Assembly (NCBI GenBank): GCA_003024985.2
Contig: PXIH01S0004113.1
Source: Euperipatoides rowelli
Lineage: Eukaryota > Onychophora > Udeonychophora > Euonychophora > Peripatopsidae
Strand: one strand, 5' to 3'
Length of the DNA stretch: 10,424 bases
Below, in pieces: positions 1 through 7,526 of this stretch (the first letter of the stretch is position 1; every line of letters starts with the position of its first letter). A program made the translations under genes and the position numbers. The notes below the pieces were generated by a model. It was not told the DNA's origin. It saw only the letters and a program-made list of their open reading frames with translations, and did not search any database.

Positions 1-104
1 ATTGGGATTAAAGGAGGGTGGGATTAAGGAGGAGAGTAGCATTAAGGGATAATGCAGGCAGAGAAGTTCTAAAATGGCCGGGCAACACCGGGTACCTTAG
101 CTAG
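1..104 (+). mobile_element. Candidate Helitron 3' end (element continues off the left edge)
   Basis: At 76-94 a GC-rich block (CCGGGCAACACCGGG with flanking GG and TACC) can form a short CCGG/CCGG hairpin with a six-base loop. It is followed by CTAG at 101-104 and a T at 105. Helitrons end in a short hairpin followed within about a dozen bases by CTRR and insert between A and T, so the order fits. From general knowledge, GGGCAAC(G/A)CCGGGTA followed by AGCTAGT is a recurring end of invertebrate non-autonomous Helitrons. The stem here looks degenerate against that consensus. The 5' end and any Rep/helicase gene would lie outside the window. The element type is inferred from one terminus only. 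Confidence 0.5.
4..52. repeat. Short G-rich tandem repeat, about 3 units of 16-18 bp
   Basis: Three successive units share the core GGATTAA/GCATTAA followed by a purine run: GGGATTAAAGGAGGG from 4, GGGATTAAGGAGGAG from 20 and AGCATTAAGGGATAA from 38. The first two are nearly identical and the third has diverged. All pyrimidines except T are almost absent from this strand. It sits just inside the candidate Helitron 3' end and may be internal sequence of that element, which runs off the left edge of the window. No coding potential was seen. Confidence 0.6.
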
Positions 105-126
105 TTTATTATAAATCTTACAATTC

Positions 127-373
127 TGATCTCAGCAGATTAAGATAGAACAGAATTGAAAAATGATTTCTGGTATACTGAAATCACTAACATGTGCACC
201 ATTAGTTGCATGTAAAATGTCTAGAAAGCATTCCAGCTCTTGATATATATGGAGGCAAGAGCTGGAATGCCATCTAGACATTTTATGTGCAACTAATAGA
301 CACTTTGAATGTTAGAGATTTCAATTAACCAGTAAAACTTTAAATTATGCTGTATCTTATTCTGCTGAGATCA
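127..373. repeat. Long imperfect inverted repeat (foldback or MITE-like element)
   Basis: The left arm 127-242 is the imperfect reverse complement of the right arm 256-373, with a 13-nt AT-rich loop at 243-255. Perfectly matching blocks include the outer TGATCTCAGCAG, an internal ATTAGTTGCA, TAAAATGTCTAG, and the innermost GCATTCCAGCTCTTG. Mismatches and small indels concentrate in the outer third. Pairing weakens into AATT/AATT matches just outside 127 and 373, so the original ends may lie a few bases farther out, near 113 and 386. There is no open reading frame of note. A foldback/MITE-type transposon or a local inverted duplication would both give this; a transcribed hairpin-RNA locus is possible but nothing here shows transcription. 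It starts 22 bases after the Helitron 3' end. Confidence 0.9.
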
Positions 374-2040
374 TAATTTCAAATTTCTTGCGTTCTAATA
401 AAAGCTGTAAAGATCTTTTTATATATACTCTGCGTATTTGGTATTTACTGAGAGATGTTCAAAATACAAGAGCATCATCATCACAGATGAAAGAATTCAG
501 TACAGGTTGGAAAGGCGAATAGATTATATGTTTCCTAGATTTAAACATTTAAATTTTTTTAAATAACTGGTTACAGTTAAGTCTGCTTTACAAATAAAGT
601 CACATGCTATAGTTACCAGTATTTTTTTAACTAACCAATTACAATTACTAATAAATTCACATCAAGATAATTTTAGTAATGCCATAATTCCAGAAAAATA
701 ATAAATTTAAGCTTTAATGGGTAATAGGATGATTGGGTGAAGGCTGAAGCAACTCTTTTAAACAGATTGAAAGCATTTGCTCCTTATTTTTATGATTTTT
801 TAAAAAATAATCTATATAATTGTATACACAGTTTGTTAAGAAACAACCTGTACCGTGTGTGTATTTTGTTCATGATAACTTAAGTGATATTAATACACAG
901 TAGCTTTGGTCTCATATTATCAGTTGTTGTTTTGTATTATTCAGGCAATCTCATAATACTGGATGTCACAGTTTTATATTATTTGTGTGTTGGCTGAATT
1001 GTGTCTCTGTGGTATAAGAAAGCACTTGAATAGCATGTGTAATGTGGCAAATATATTTTTTTACTGAAAGTTAAAATAAGGTAAAACTACATGGCATAGG
1101 TAATTGGATAATGAATAAGTAATGGACTGTGTAAGAATTTAAATGAATATAGGTTGTTGGTGAACTTATTAATTCATGTATGACAGAAGTTATTATTGTT
1201 AAGGTTTGAAAGTGATGACAGAAAATCTTCAGCAATCTGTAGATACATTATGTAATTATCTCTTTTTATGTTTACAAGCATGTAACCATGACTAATGTTT
1301 GTAGGATGCAATTAAATTGATTTCATTTGTATTAATGAAGAGTTACTACTATCTGATTAAATATTTGGATATCACTTCATAAAATATTTAAAAGTTTAAA
1401 GATGGAGACATTTTTCTCATAGTGTTAATAATTTTATAGAAGAGTTGGGGAAACAACAATAGACTATTTTAGAAACTTTTATCACAACATTAGCTTATCT
1501 GTCATCTTTTCTACTGTTTTAGAAACACTTGGCAATTACTAGGTGGATGTCATCATTTTAGTATTTTTGGTTACTACCAAAATATACAACCGATAAAGAT
1601 GATACTACCATTCAATATTGAATTCTTGGATCATGACATCAATTTTTTTTTTATTATCATACAAGTTTTATTATTAATTTATTTTCTTTTACATAACCGG
1701 AATGCCTTTATTTGACATATTAGTACATTATTGTATTTTTTTAAATATTATATTATTTAAAATAAATACATTCAGATCTTCTTTGCTAAGTTATATTTAT
1801 TAAAGCTAACCAAGAAGTTAACGAAGTGAATGCAGTTAGCTGAAAAGATTTTATTTTTATTAGGTAAAAGCCACATCAAACTCAAATAGTGGACTAAGTA
1901 TGAGTATGATAGTGATGCAAAAATTTTAAAATGCTGAAAGAAGCTGATTTTCATATAAAAATTAACATATTTTTTTAAAAGTAAAGAATGGATCATTGGA
2001 AAGCCACATTCAATTTTGGAAAACAATTACACAGTTTCTG
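374..2040. other. Gene-free AT-rich stretch
   Basis: I see no supportable gene here. All frames are broken by frequent stops. The longest open stretch is on the minus strand at 1772-2026; it has low-complexity, Phe/Leu/Tyr/Lys-rich composition as expected from AT-rich noncoding DNA and no recognisable motif. Poly(T) and poly(A) runs are scattered, for example near 1642-1651. No tRNA-like cloverleaf or long inverted repeat was noticed. Confidence 0.6.
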
Positions 2041-2100
2041 ATTCACCGCTATGTGTTGGTGAAGTCGAAGGGTCTCTATAGACTATCCGTAGACATAACA
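2041..2100. other. GC-richer unassigned patch with small hairpins
   Basis: This block stands out from its AT-rich surroundings. It contains a perfect TTCACC/GGTGAA stem (2042-2047 with 2058-2063, ten-base loop), followed by a segment with related GTCT...AGAC motifs (GGTCTCTATAGACTATCC, then GTAGAC). It abuts a poly(T) run at 2113-2120. It could be the remnant of a small mobile element or of a host exon. I do not recognise it and give no function. Confidence 0.4.
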
Positions 2101-2389
2101 GACAGTACAGCATTTTTTTTATTATTGCTTAAAATCAAATTATAAACTTGTATTCTACTTCTTTCCTAAACTATGGTAGAATTTTTAAAAATAAATGAAA
2201 ATTAAACCAGAAAGAATACTGAAAATAATAATTATAAATATTTATTGTTTGCTTTCATTTATTTTGAAAAATGCTATTTTTTTATTTTTCAAAACGACAA
2301 TATTTTCTGTTCATTAAAATAAGAAAAGATGAAATTGATCTTATGTTATAGATCTTACAACAACAATAAAATTCAACTCAGATTGTATG

Positions 2390-2734
2390 GTCTTCTCTGT
2401 AGGTGAGGCCCTGGGCATGCTCCCCCTTGTTAATCAGGCACTAAATTGGAAGGATGTAGATAAAATAATAAAATGAAACAAATTGACACCCTTTTGTGGT
2501 ACAGGGTGAGGCCATTAAACCTCCTGAATTTTTGCATCCATTGGTTTGGCGCTAGTAAAGTGGAGGTGTGTATAGTGGTCTCTTCTATTAGCCTCTGCCA
2601 TATCATTTTTTGTTACCATCAAGTCTTGCAAGGGTGGGCATCATGCATTTGTTATTGAATTATTTATCCAAAACAATCAATATTTTTTGCACCCACTTCA
2701 TGCTTGGTCGAAATGCTGCTGCTCTTGGCTGAAA
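2390..2734 (+). other. GC-richer stretch upstream of the decayed transposase, possibly its 5' portion
   Basis: Base composition changes from strongly AT-rich to mixed near 2390 and stays mixed into the transposase remnant. The motif GGTGAGGCC occurs twice, at about 2402 and 2506, each followed by a C-rich segment, suggesting a diverged internal repeat about 104 bp apart. A 61-codon open stretch at 2473-2658 has no motif I recognise. The simplest reading is the 5' noncoding or N-terminal part of the same decayed transposon, but no terminal inverted repeat was found to fix its edge. Confidence 0.35.
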
Positions 2735-3066
2735 ACCCATATTGCTATATATTGCAATTTCAGGACTGCAGGTTTGGCTTTAAAACACAAACTACCTAGA
2801 AGACCATGGAGTGTTAGGATGCCAGAATCTGTCAACACTGTACAAATGCCCAAACGTTCAGTTCATATGTTCTGGTTTGGGCTTCTCTCATTGACCTACC
2901 AGAATAAGTTTACATGCCAAGATTAAGTTCCATCTGTTTAAAATGATGTATTATTCAAGAATTTAATGAACATGATTTGGATAAAAGAATAACATGTTGT
3001 GCAGTTATTGTTCAAAATGTGCCTGTGAACAGTGTTCTGCTCACAACTGACAAGGTCACCATCTAG
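2735..3066 (+). pseudogene. Decayed DNA transposase (IS630/Tc1/mariner-like), helix-turn-helix region to first catalytic Asp
   Basis: Three consecutive frames give one continuous family resemblance. In the frame of 2687, residues read from 2756 as NFRTAGLALK and from 2795 as PRRPWSVRMPE, then KRSVH at 2852-2866. This matches the linker after an N-terminal HTH domain (family pattern GRPRSVRTPEN...SPRRSVR), of the DUF4817-like kind common in arthropod transposases. The reading then moves to the frame of 2865-2948 (GLGFSH, stop at 2892, then RISLHAKIKFHLFKMM), resembling the second HTH, RRILH.DLK.HPYKM. One extra base at 2949 shifts it to the frame of 2950-3063, with IIQEFNEHD, TCCAVIVQNVP and VLLTTDKV; TTD aligns with the first catalytic Asp of the (S/T)DEAHF motif. 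A TAG follows at 3064 and the rest of the DDE domain is missing. The protein cannot be active. Family assignment rests on remembered motifs. Confidence 0.78.
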
Positions 3067-3252
3067 ACGATATCATTTAAAATCAATTTAAAATAAACTG
3101 TATTGCATGCACTTTCAGATTATGTACTAAAATATTTGAATAGTATTTACTATGACTATTTGTTAACCTTTAAAATATGGGAGGTTTGTTTTTTCCTCAC
3201 CCTTGTTTAAAGTTCAATGTTCTTTATTTTACTTTTATTTTTCAAATATTAG
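3067..3252. other. AT-rich spacer between transposase remnant and retrotransposon
   Basis: No gene is seen. The spacer begins right after the stop that ends the readable transposase and runs to the in-frame TAG at 3250-3252 that bounds the retrotransposon reading frame. The missing half of the transposase is not recognisable here, so the transposon was truncated or has decayed beyond recognition. I did not find its terminal inverted repeat. Confidence 0.5.
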
Positions 3253-3297
3253 CAAATCAAATTAAGTCAAGGTGGCAGTAGAGTCTCATTTTTTAAT

Positions 3298-3948
3298 ATT
3301 GATTCTACGAAATGTGGAATGTTGATTAATCCAGATAAGTCTTGTTATATGGTGCACAACTTTACAAGATCTACCATTGATATTGATATTAATTTACATG
3401 GAGTTAAACTTGCTTCGGTGGATAGTTATAGGATCTTGGGTTTGATAGTTCAGGCAGATTTTAAGTGGGATGCGCATATAAACTATTTTATTGGTAGGAC
3501 TAATAAAAGGTTTTATATGCTATATAATCTGAAGCATATCGGTGTTGATATTAATATTTTGAAAATGGTATATGTCTATTATTTAAGACCTTGCCTGAAA
3601 TACTGCTCAGTTGTTTGGGCTGGATCGTTGACTAAGGCGCAAAGTTTAGACATTGAAAGTTTGCAAAAACATGCACTTAAAATTGTGCTGGGTTCGTCTT
3701 CTATTACTTATGAAGATGCCCTTATCTCTTTGAATTTGGATTCACTGAAAGACAGAAGATTAAGTATACTTCAGAAGTTTTCAATATCGTTTTTTGTCAA
3801 TAATCCTGATTATTTACCAATTAAGCATTTTGATATGTCTGGATATGGTACTAGGAATTCTAAAAAAATTTTTATTAATTATATTAGAACAAATAGATAT
3901 GCTAACTCTGCAATACCTGGGATGATTAAGATGTTGAACTCTATTTAA
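3298..3948 (+). CDS. Non-LTR reverse transcriptase, C-terminal fragment
   Basis: This frame is open for over 210 codons without stop or frameshift and ends in TAA at 3946-3948. It encodes the end of the reverse transcriptase and the conserved region behind it. Counting from Met at 3319: MLINPDKS (1-8) is the family's thumb-proximal NP.K motif; SYRILGLIV..DFKWDAHI (36-54) is the typical FK.LG....DL.W..HI block; KRFYMLYNLK (63-72); VYYLRPCLKYCSVVWAG (86-102) matches the L.Y...VW segment; LQKHALKIV (115-123) matches Q..A.RI; YEDAL..LNLDSLKDRR (131-147); and YGTRNS...RTNRYANSAIP (176-200) is the usual tail. The catalytic YADD/FADD motif, the rest of the polymerase and the endonuclease would lie upstream and are absent. 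Met 3319 is an internal residue, not a genuine start. The fragment cannot drive its own retrotransposition. The intact frame suggests recent insertion. Confidence 0.9.
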   Translation: MDSTKCGMLINPDKSCYMVHNFTRSTIDIDINLHGVKLASVDSYRILGLIVQADFKWDAHINYFIGRTNKRFYMLYNLKHIGVDINILKMVYVYYLRPCLKYCSVVWAGSLTKAQSLDIESLQKHALKIVLGSSSITYEDALISLNLDSLKDRRLSILQKFSISFFVNNPDYLPIKHFDMSGYGTRNSKKIFINYIRTNRYANSAIPGMIKMLNSI

Positions 3949-4087
3949 TTAATGAAATTTTATTTTTATTGTTTTTTTTTATCTTAATAGATTTTGAATC
4001 TTTGTAATATTTTACTAATTCTAGTAATAGTCTGTAACTATTTTCTATATCCCTCTTGGGCTAAGAGATTTATTTTATGTTCATTTG

Positions 4088-4093
4088 AATAAA
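4088..4093 (+). promoter_or_regulatory. Polyadenylation signal AATAAA of the retrotransposon
   Basis: A canonical AATAAA lies 33 bases before the run of 16 A, the expected spacing between a polyadenylation signal and the cleavage site. The A run is therefore best read as a copied mRNA tail. Confidence 0.75.
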
Positions 4094-4506
4094 TATATAC
4101 GTTATAATAATTATCTTCAATATTATAAAAAAAAAAAAAAAATTTATGGAAAAAAGTCTTAATACTAACTATGCTATAAAAATTGTAGCTAAGTTTGAAC
4201 AATTTGGTTTAATTTCAAAGGGTGCTAGCTTCTTTGATATTATTATGATTCATGAAAAATATTTGATGTAATTTAAACAAAAATAGTAAAAAGTTTCGAT
4301 TAATAATAAATTATACGATTAGTGACAAACTTATATAACAATGTTTCAGAATTTAGTCACCAGAAGCAGATGTTGCATTCTAAGAATTAGAGAATCTAAT
4401 TAACTAAATGACAAAGAGATGCACAATAAATTTGTCTTCTGGACTTCAGTTGCCATGCAGACAAGAGATTCTTTCTATAATTCTAAAAACACTGTTTGTC
4501 AGACTC

Positions 4507-4522
4507 ATCCACCATGGTGGAT
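4507..4522. repeat. Perfect 16-bp palindrome
   Basis: ATCCACCATGGTGGAT is its own reverse complement over all 16 bases. It lies in a locally GC-richer patch (about 4430-4550), between a purine/pyrimidine mixed segment and CACCCTCCTC. It might be a dimeric protein-binding site or the centre of a decayed foldback element; flanking bases do not continue the symmetry. Confidence 0.8.
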
Positions 4523-4656
4523 TAAACCCATCACCCTCCTCAATTTTCTCCAAATAAAATCTTTTTATTAAATTCCTTTTTTAAAAAAATGTAATTTTGG
4601 TTTTTAAAAATTAAATTAGACTTTCCTTCACATCAAAAATTTTGGATTTCTACAGG

Positions 4657-4709
4657 AAGAAAAGATTATTATTATTCGTACAATGTAGAATTTCAAATAA
4701 TCTTTTCTT
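4657..4709. repeat. AT-rich hairpin, 14-bp perfect stem, 25-nt loop
   Basis: AAGAAAAGATTATT (4657-4670) is exactly reverse-complemented by AATAATCTTTTCTT (4696-4709). The symmetry stops at both outer edges. The stem is shorter than a typical animal microRNA precursor, so I do not call it one. Confidence 0.75.
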
Positions 4710-5796
4710 TGACATGGTAAATAGTCTCTAATTCATTTTAATATTTTGAGTTATAATTAGATTTGCTTTTTCGACTTATTCAGTCATTATATTTCCTTGT
4801 CATGTCCTGGTAATTCCAATAATTTGAAGCCTGAGTTTTTGTATTTTTAAAACTGGTTACTATTTTATTGCTGCATTTTACTGAAATATTAATAAAATTT
4901 GTTTTCAAGAGAATGTCCTAAAATATTGTTATATTGTATGTCATAAAATAGTGAATTTGATTGTCATAGTACATTTTATGTAAGAGCCATTACAATAAAA
5001 ATGTAATAAAATTAAACTAATGTTGAAAGATTGATTTTTTAATATATATACAATATATACCATAATTAAATAAAAAAAGACATTTTTATTTATTTACAAT
5101 GTACACAGTTAGTACTAAAATACCAAAATATGAAATATTGTTTATTTAATGCTCAAAATACACTTTTATTTATTGTTGTGTTAAAGAATTTGTTTCTGAT
5201 TTTAAAATATTATTATAGGGGTTTATTTTATTTTCAACTAAAACACACACTACAAAACAAATATTCATTCTATTTAAAATTAAAACTTGTAACCCTAGCC
5301 CAAACAGAATGTGGGTTACAATGACAAATAAGTTTTGATTGAAAATTACATTTAAAAATTACATGAAATTCTACAATACCAGAAGAAAGAAACGTTAGGC
5401 TAATCAATAAATAAATTTGGTTCCGATAAAATTCATAGTTAAAAATAAAACAACTTAAGTTCAATGTTTTTGAGACATTCAATATATTATCCAATCAATG
5501 TTTCTAAAATACCATTCCAAATAAATATATACAGTAGGCATAACAGTTCACTAAAGTCCAGGAAATGAAAAGTATCTCAGTATCACTCAAAATACACAGA
5601 AACAGGATAACCGCTAAATGCATTAATCATTGTAGAAAACTGACAACTAAATCCTAGGCTCTATCAACCTAGTAACATTGAATACAAATTTTAAGGAATG
5701 AAATCCAATTAACGATAAAGAAAAAGAATAAATTAATAAACGTTAAAAAATTGTCAATGAAACATGAAACTCATAACCAATGTATAAATTACAGAC

Positions 5797-5933
5797 CTCA
5801 ACAGCAGAAAAATCGATGCCATTCCTATACTCGTTCCAATAATCCAATAATTTTTCAAATAACCCAATGTTTTCCGCTATTGATTGCCCAAAAATCCATA
5901 CAACTATATACAAGCAAGCAGCCATTGAAGGTG
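5797..5933 (-). other. Candidate internal coding exon of a host membrane protein (weak)
   Basis: On the minus strand a pyrimidine-rich segment followed by TAG/CACC gives a good acceptor at 5934-5935. After 137 bases a GAG/GTCTGT donor lies at 5796-5795. Between them one frame is open (2 + 45 x 3 bases), with ordinary amino-acid composition unlike nearby noncoding frames. It encodes a hydrophobic segment (MAACLYIVVWIFGQSIA) followed by an acidic/aromatic stretch (LLDYWNEYRNGIDF). The same frame stays open upstream to an AG at 6016-6017, so a longer exon is possible. The combination of a membrane helix ending in an acidic residue and then YWN...(I)DF loosely recalls the S2-S3 region of TRP-type channels, but this is an impression only. 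No neighbouring exons were identified. It may be a pseudo-exon or a chance open frame. Confidence 0.3.
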
Positions 5934-5967
5934 CTACATCAGGATTATAAAACACAGAGCAATAAAT

Positions 5968-5997
5968 TAGAGACATGGGTGACCAAATCACAGTATA
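5968..5997 (+). repeat. Left copy of a perfect 30-bp inverted repeat
   Basis: All 30 bases, starting TAGAGACATGGGTGACC, are the exact reverse complement of 6744-6773. The match stops sharply at its outer edge (AATAAAT here, GGCATG beyond the other copy). On the inner side there may be weak continued similarity to the minisatellite unit, including an inverted TTAAAGAA, to about 6032. The repeat lies 35 bases upstream, in the transcriptional sense, of the minus-strand exon candidate. No target-site duplication flanks the pair. Confidence 0.9.
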
Positions 5998-6033
5998 GGA
6001 TATAAATTGTGATAGCTGACTTCTTTAATCATT

Positions 6034-6487
6034 TTTGTCAATAAAATATAGTTTATGGAGANGTTATGATATCCTGATTTTTTTGATATGTTTATAGCCT
6101 TTGGGTTCATTTTGAAGTACAATATTTATTAAGCAATGTTGTTATAATGTTGATTGAAATAGGAAATGGTGAGTTTTAAGATTGAGGGGTAATATACTTG
6201 CTTTTAGTAACTTCTAACTTTATGCAATTTAGAATATCAAGAACACATAAAACACTTTAATTTTATAAAAAAATATTATTTGTTTGATATTATGAAAATC
6301 TCAGAATGTGATGACAAAGTTCGATGTGCCACCTAGCATCGAGGAGGGTTACATGAATCTTTCCTCTCATAGAAAATTTCAATTTAAAATGCATTAAATC
6401 AATATTTCTATATAATATAGTATTTTATTTATTATCAAGAAGCTCCTTAAATATGGCAAATAATTCTGGGAGTGACTCTCAACATTT
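6034..6487. other. Gene-free AT-rich stretch with one ambiguous base
   Basis: No gene is seen. The base at 6062 is N, an assembly ambiguity. A small TCGATG/CATCGA stem around TGCCACCTAG lies within 6320-6345 in an otherwise AT-rich background. This is the interior of the segment bounded by the 30-bp inverted repeats. Confidence 0.5.
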
Positions 6488-6773
6488 ACAGATCATAAAA
6501 TATCTTAGAAAGATAAACATGAAGAGTGATAATGTGCTGACAGCTATATGAGTTAAAGAAAATATCATGTACTCACTGATGCACAGACAGATACAAATGG
6601 AGATTGATAATGTGTTGATGGCTAAGGAGTTAAAGAAAAGATCATGTCTTCTATAGATTTGATCACTCACTGATAAACAAAGATACAAATGGAGATTGAT
6701 GATGTGCTGACAGCTAAGGAGTTAAAGAAAATACCATGTCTTCTATACTGTGATTTGGTCACCCATGTCTCTA
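6488..6773. repeat. Three-unit minisatellite, units of about 78-102 bp
   Basis: Units start near 6488/6512, 6590 and 6682. Units two and three both begin GATACAAATGGAGATTGAT and are 92 bp apart; unit one matches from GATAAACATGAAGAGTGAT. Shared internal blocks are AATGTG(C/T)TGA, CAGCTA/GGCTAAGG, AGTTAAAGAAAA and ATCATGT/ACCATGTCTTCTATA. Unit one has an extra leader, ACAGATCATAAAATATCTTAG, shared with the separate copy at 7429. Unit three ends in the 30-bp inverted repeat. The minus-strand open frame at 6479-6688 is a by-product of the repeat. Confidence 0.85.
6744..6773 (-). repeat. Right copy of the perfect 30-bp inverted repeat
   Basis: This is the exact reverse complement of 5968-5997, running from TATACTGTGATTTGG to ATGTCTCTA. 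It forms the tail of the third minisatellite unit. The second unit carries a diverged version of the same tail (CTATAGATTTGATCACTCAC), so the inverted repeat is part of the repeat family rather than an independent terminal repeat. Confidence 0.9.
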
Positions 6774-7428
6774 GGCATGTTTATCATTATATTTTTCTCA
6801 ATGCATTTCATTATTTTGGTGGCACCTGGTCACATAGATATTTAATTTTATAGATGAATGATCCTGAGAAGCAAAGTAGCATTATTTATACATCAATAAT
6901 TCTGAATGCAAGGGAAGATGAAATTCTAAATGATTAGTAAAATGAAAAAAAAAAATTGTATCGAAGACTATTTCACAAAGACCGGAATTATCAAATTATT
7001 ATATCAATCTGTTCAGGTAAGAACTTGGGCAGTTCTTCATATCGGAATATTTAAAATTGATGTATTTTGCCTCAAAAAAAAATCAATGTAAAATTCATGA
7101 TTTGGATTGCAGATGATTAAAAAGAATAATTATTACTCCATTGTCATCTAAGATATTGTAATCATTCAGTTTTTATATAACAATTTCAATCCCTTTAATA
7201 AATCCACAGTTGAATAATAATAATTTTTTTGTACACCATTTTGAAAAACCAAATCTAACAAAGCAACCCGCCACTCGAGCAGTGTCAGACCGTTTGCAAA
7301 AAAAAAAAATGAACAAAATTATCTAATGGCAAATGGTCTAGTTTATTTCATGTGCTTAATGACAAATTAAAAAATATAAAATAATTTAAATAATTCCAAA
7401 AGTTAGTTATTGACGAAAACACCTGATC
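6774..7428. other. Gene-free AT-rich stretch
   Basis: No gene is seen. A short GC-richer island at 7266-7297 is followed by a run of 12 A at 7298-7309. AGACCGTTTGC (7287-7297) pairs with GCAAATGGTCT (7329-7339) with one G-T wobble, giving an 11-bp stem across that A run. Homopolymer A runs also occur near 6943-6955 and 7074-7081. Confidence 0.5.
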
Positions 7429-7526
7429 ACAGATCATAAATATCTTAGGAAGATAGGAATGGAGATCGATAAGGTGCTGACAGCTGTATGAGTGAAAGAA
7501 AAGTTCATATCTGCAATAGATTTGAT
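7429..7526. repeat. Dispersed fourth copy of the minisatellite unit
   Basis: ACAGATCATAAATATCTTAGG at its start matches the leader of the unit at 6488. It continues through AATGGAGATCGATAAGGTGCTGACAGC, TATGAGTGAAAGAAAA and ATAGATTTGAT, in the same order and orientation as the array about 940 bp upstream. It is closest to unit one at its start and to unit two at its end, so it is a full unit and not a chance match. The minus-strand open frame at 7348-7530 is a shadow of it. Confidence 0.82.

Larger units (their letters stand above)
3290..4142 (+). mobile_element. 5'-truncated non-LTR retrotransposon (CR1/Jockey group), 3' end with poly(A)
   Basis: The element comprises the last third of a reverse transcriptase ORF, a roughly 178-bp AT-rich 3' UTR (3949-4126), an AATAAA signal at 4088-4093, and an uninterrupted run of 16 A at 4127-4142. 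This is the standard anatomy of a target-primed insertion that stopped early. The 5' break lies near 3290, where resemblance to the family begins; upstream in-frame sequence to 3253 is open but not family-like. The UTR contains CCCTCTTGGGCTAAGAG before the AATAAA. No clear target-site duplication was found comparing sequence after 4142 (TTTATGGAAAAAAG) with sequence near 3250-3300. A poly(A) tail favours the Jockey side of the group over classical CR1, whose 3' ends are short non-A repeats, but the clade is not settled. Confidence 0.88.
4143..5790. other. Gene-free AT-rich stretch with small palindromes
   Basis: No gene can be supported. Open stretches at 5130-5324 (+) and 5270-5494 (-) overlap on opposite strands, are rich in Phe, Leu, Tyr and Lys, and show no motif. 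Notable structure is limited to a perfect 16-bp palindrome at 4507-4522 and a 14-bp stem hairpin at 4657-4709, listed separately. If the minus-strand exon candidate at 5797-5933 is real, part of this stretch would be its downstream intron. Confidence 0.55.

Noticed and set aside
1772-2026. 84-codon open stretch on the minus strand
   Set aside because: Phe/Leu/Tyr/Lys-rich composition as expected from AT-rich DNA, with no recognisable domain.
2516-2536. Similarity between ATTAAACCTCCTGAATTTTT here and ATTAAACCC...CTCCTCAATTTT near 4521
   Set aside because: The match is short, gapped and low in complexity, so it cannot support a shared element without a genome search.
4657-4709. microRNA precursor
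   Set aside because: The stem is only 14 bp with a 25-nt loop and no extended pairing, too short for a typical animal precursor.
5751-6005. Plus-strand open frame opposite the exon candidate
   Set aside because: It is rich in Gln, Asn and Thr, has no motif and is best seen as the antisense shadow of the minus-strand frame.
6479-6688. Minus-strand open frame, with a similar one at 7348-7530
   Set aside because: Both are antisense readings of the same minisatellite unit, so their similarity reflects the DNA repeat and not protein conservation.
5968-6773. DNA transposon with 30-bp terminal inverted repeats
   Set aside because: There is no target-site duplication at the two outer edges, no coding capacity inside, and the right copy belongs to a minisatellite unit. 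It is kept only as an inverted repeat.
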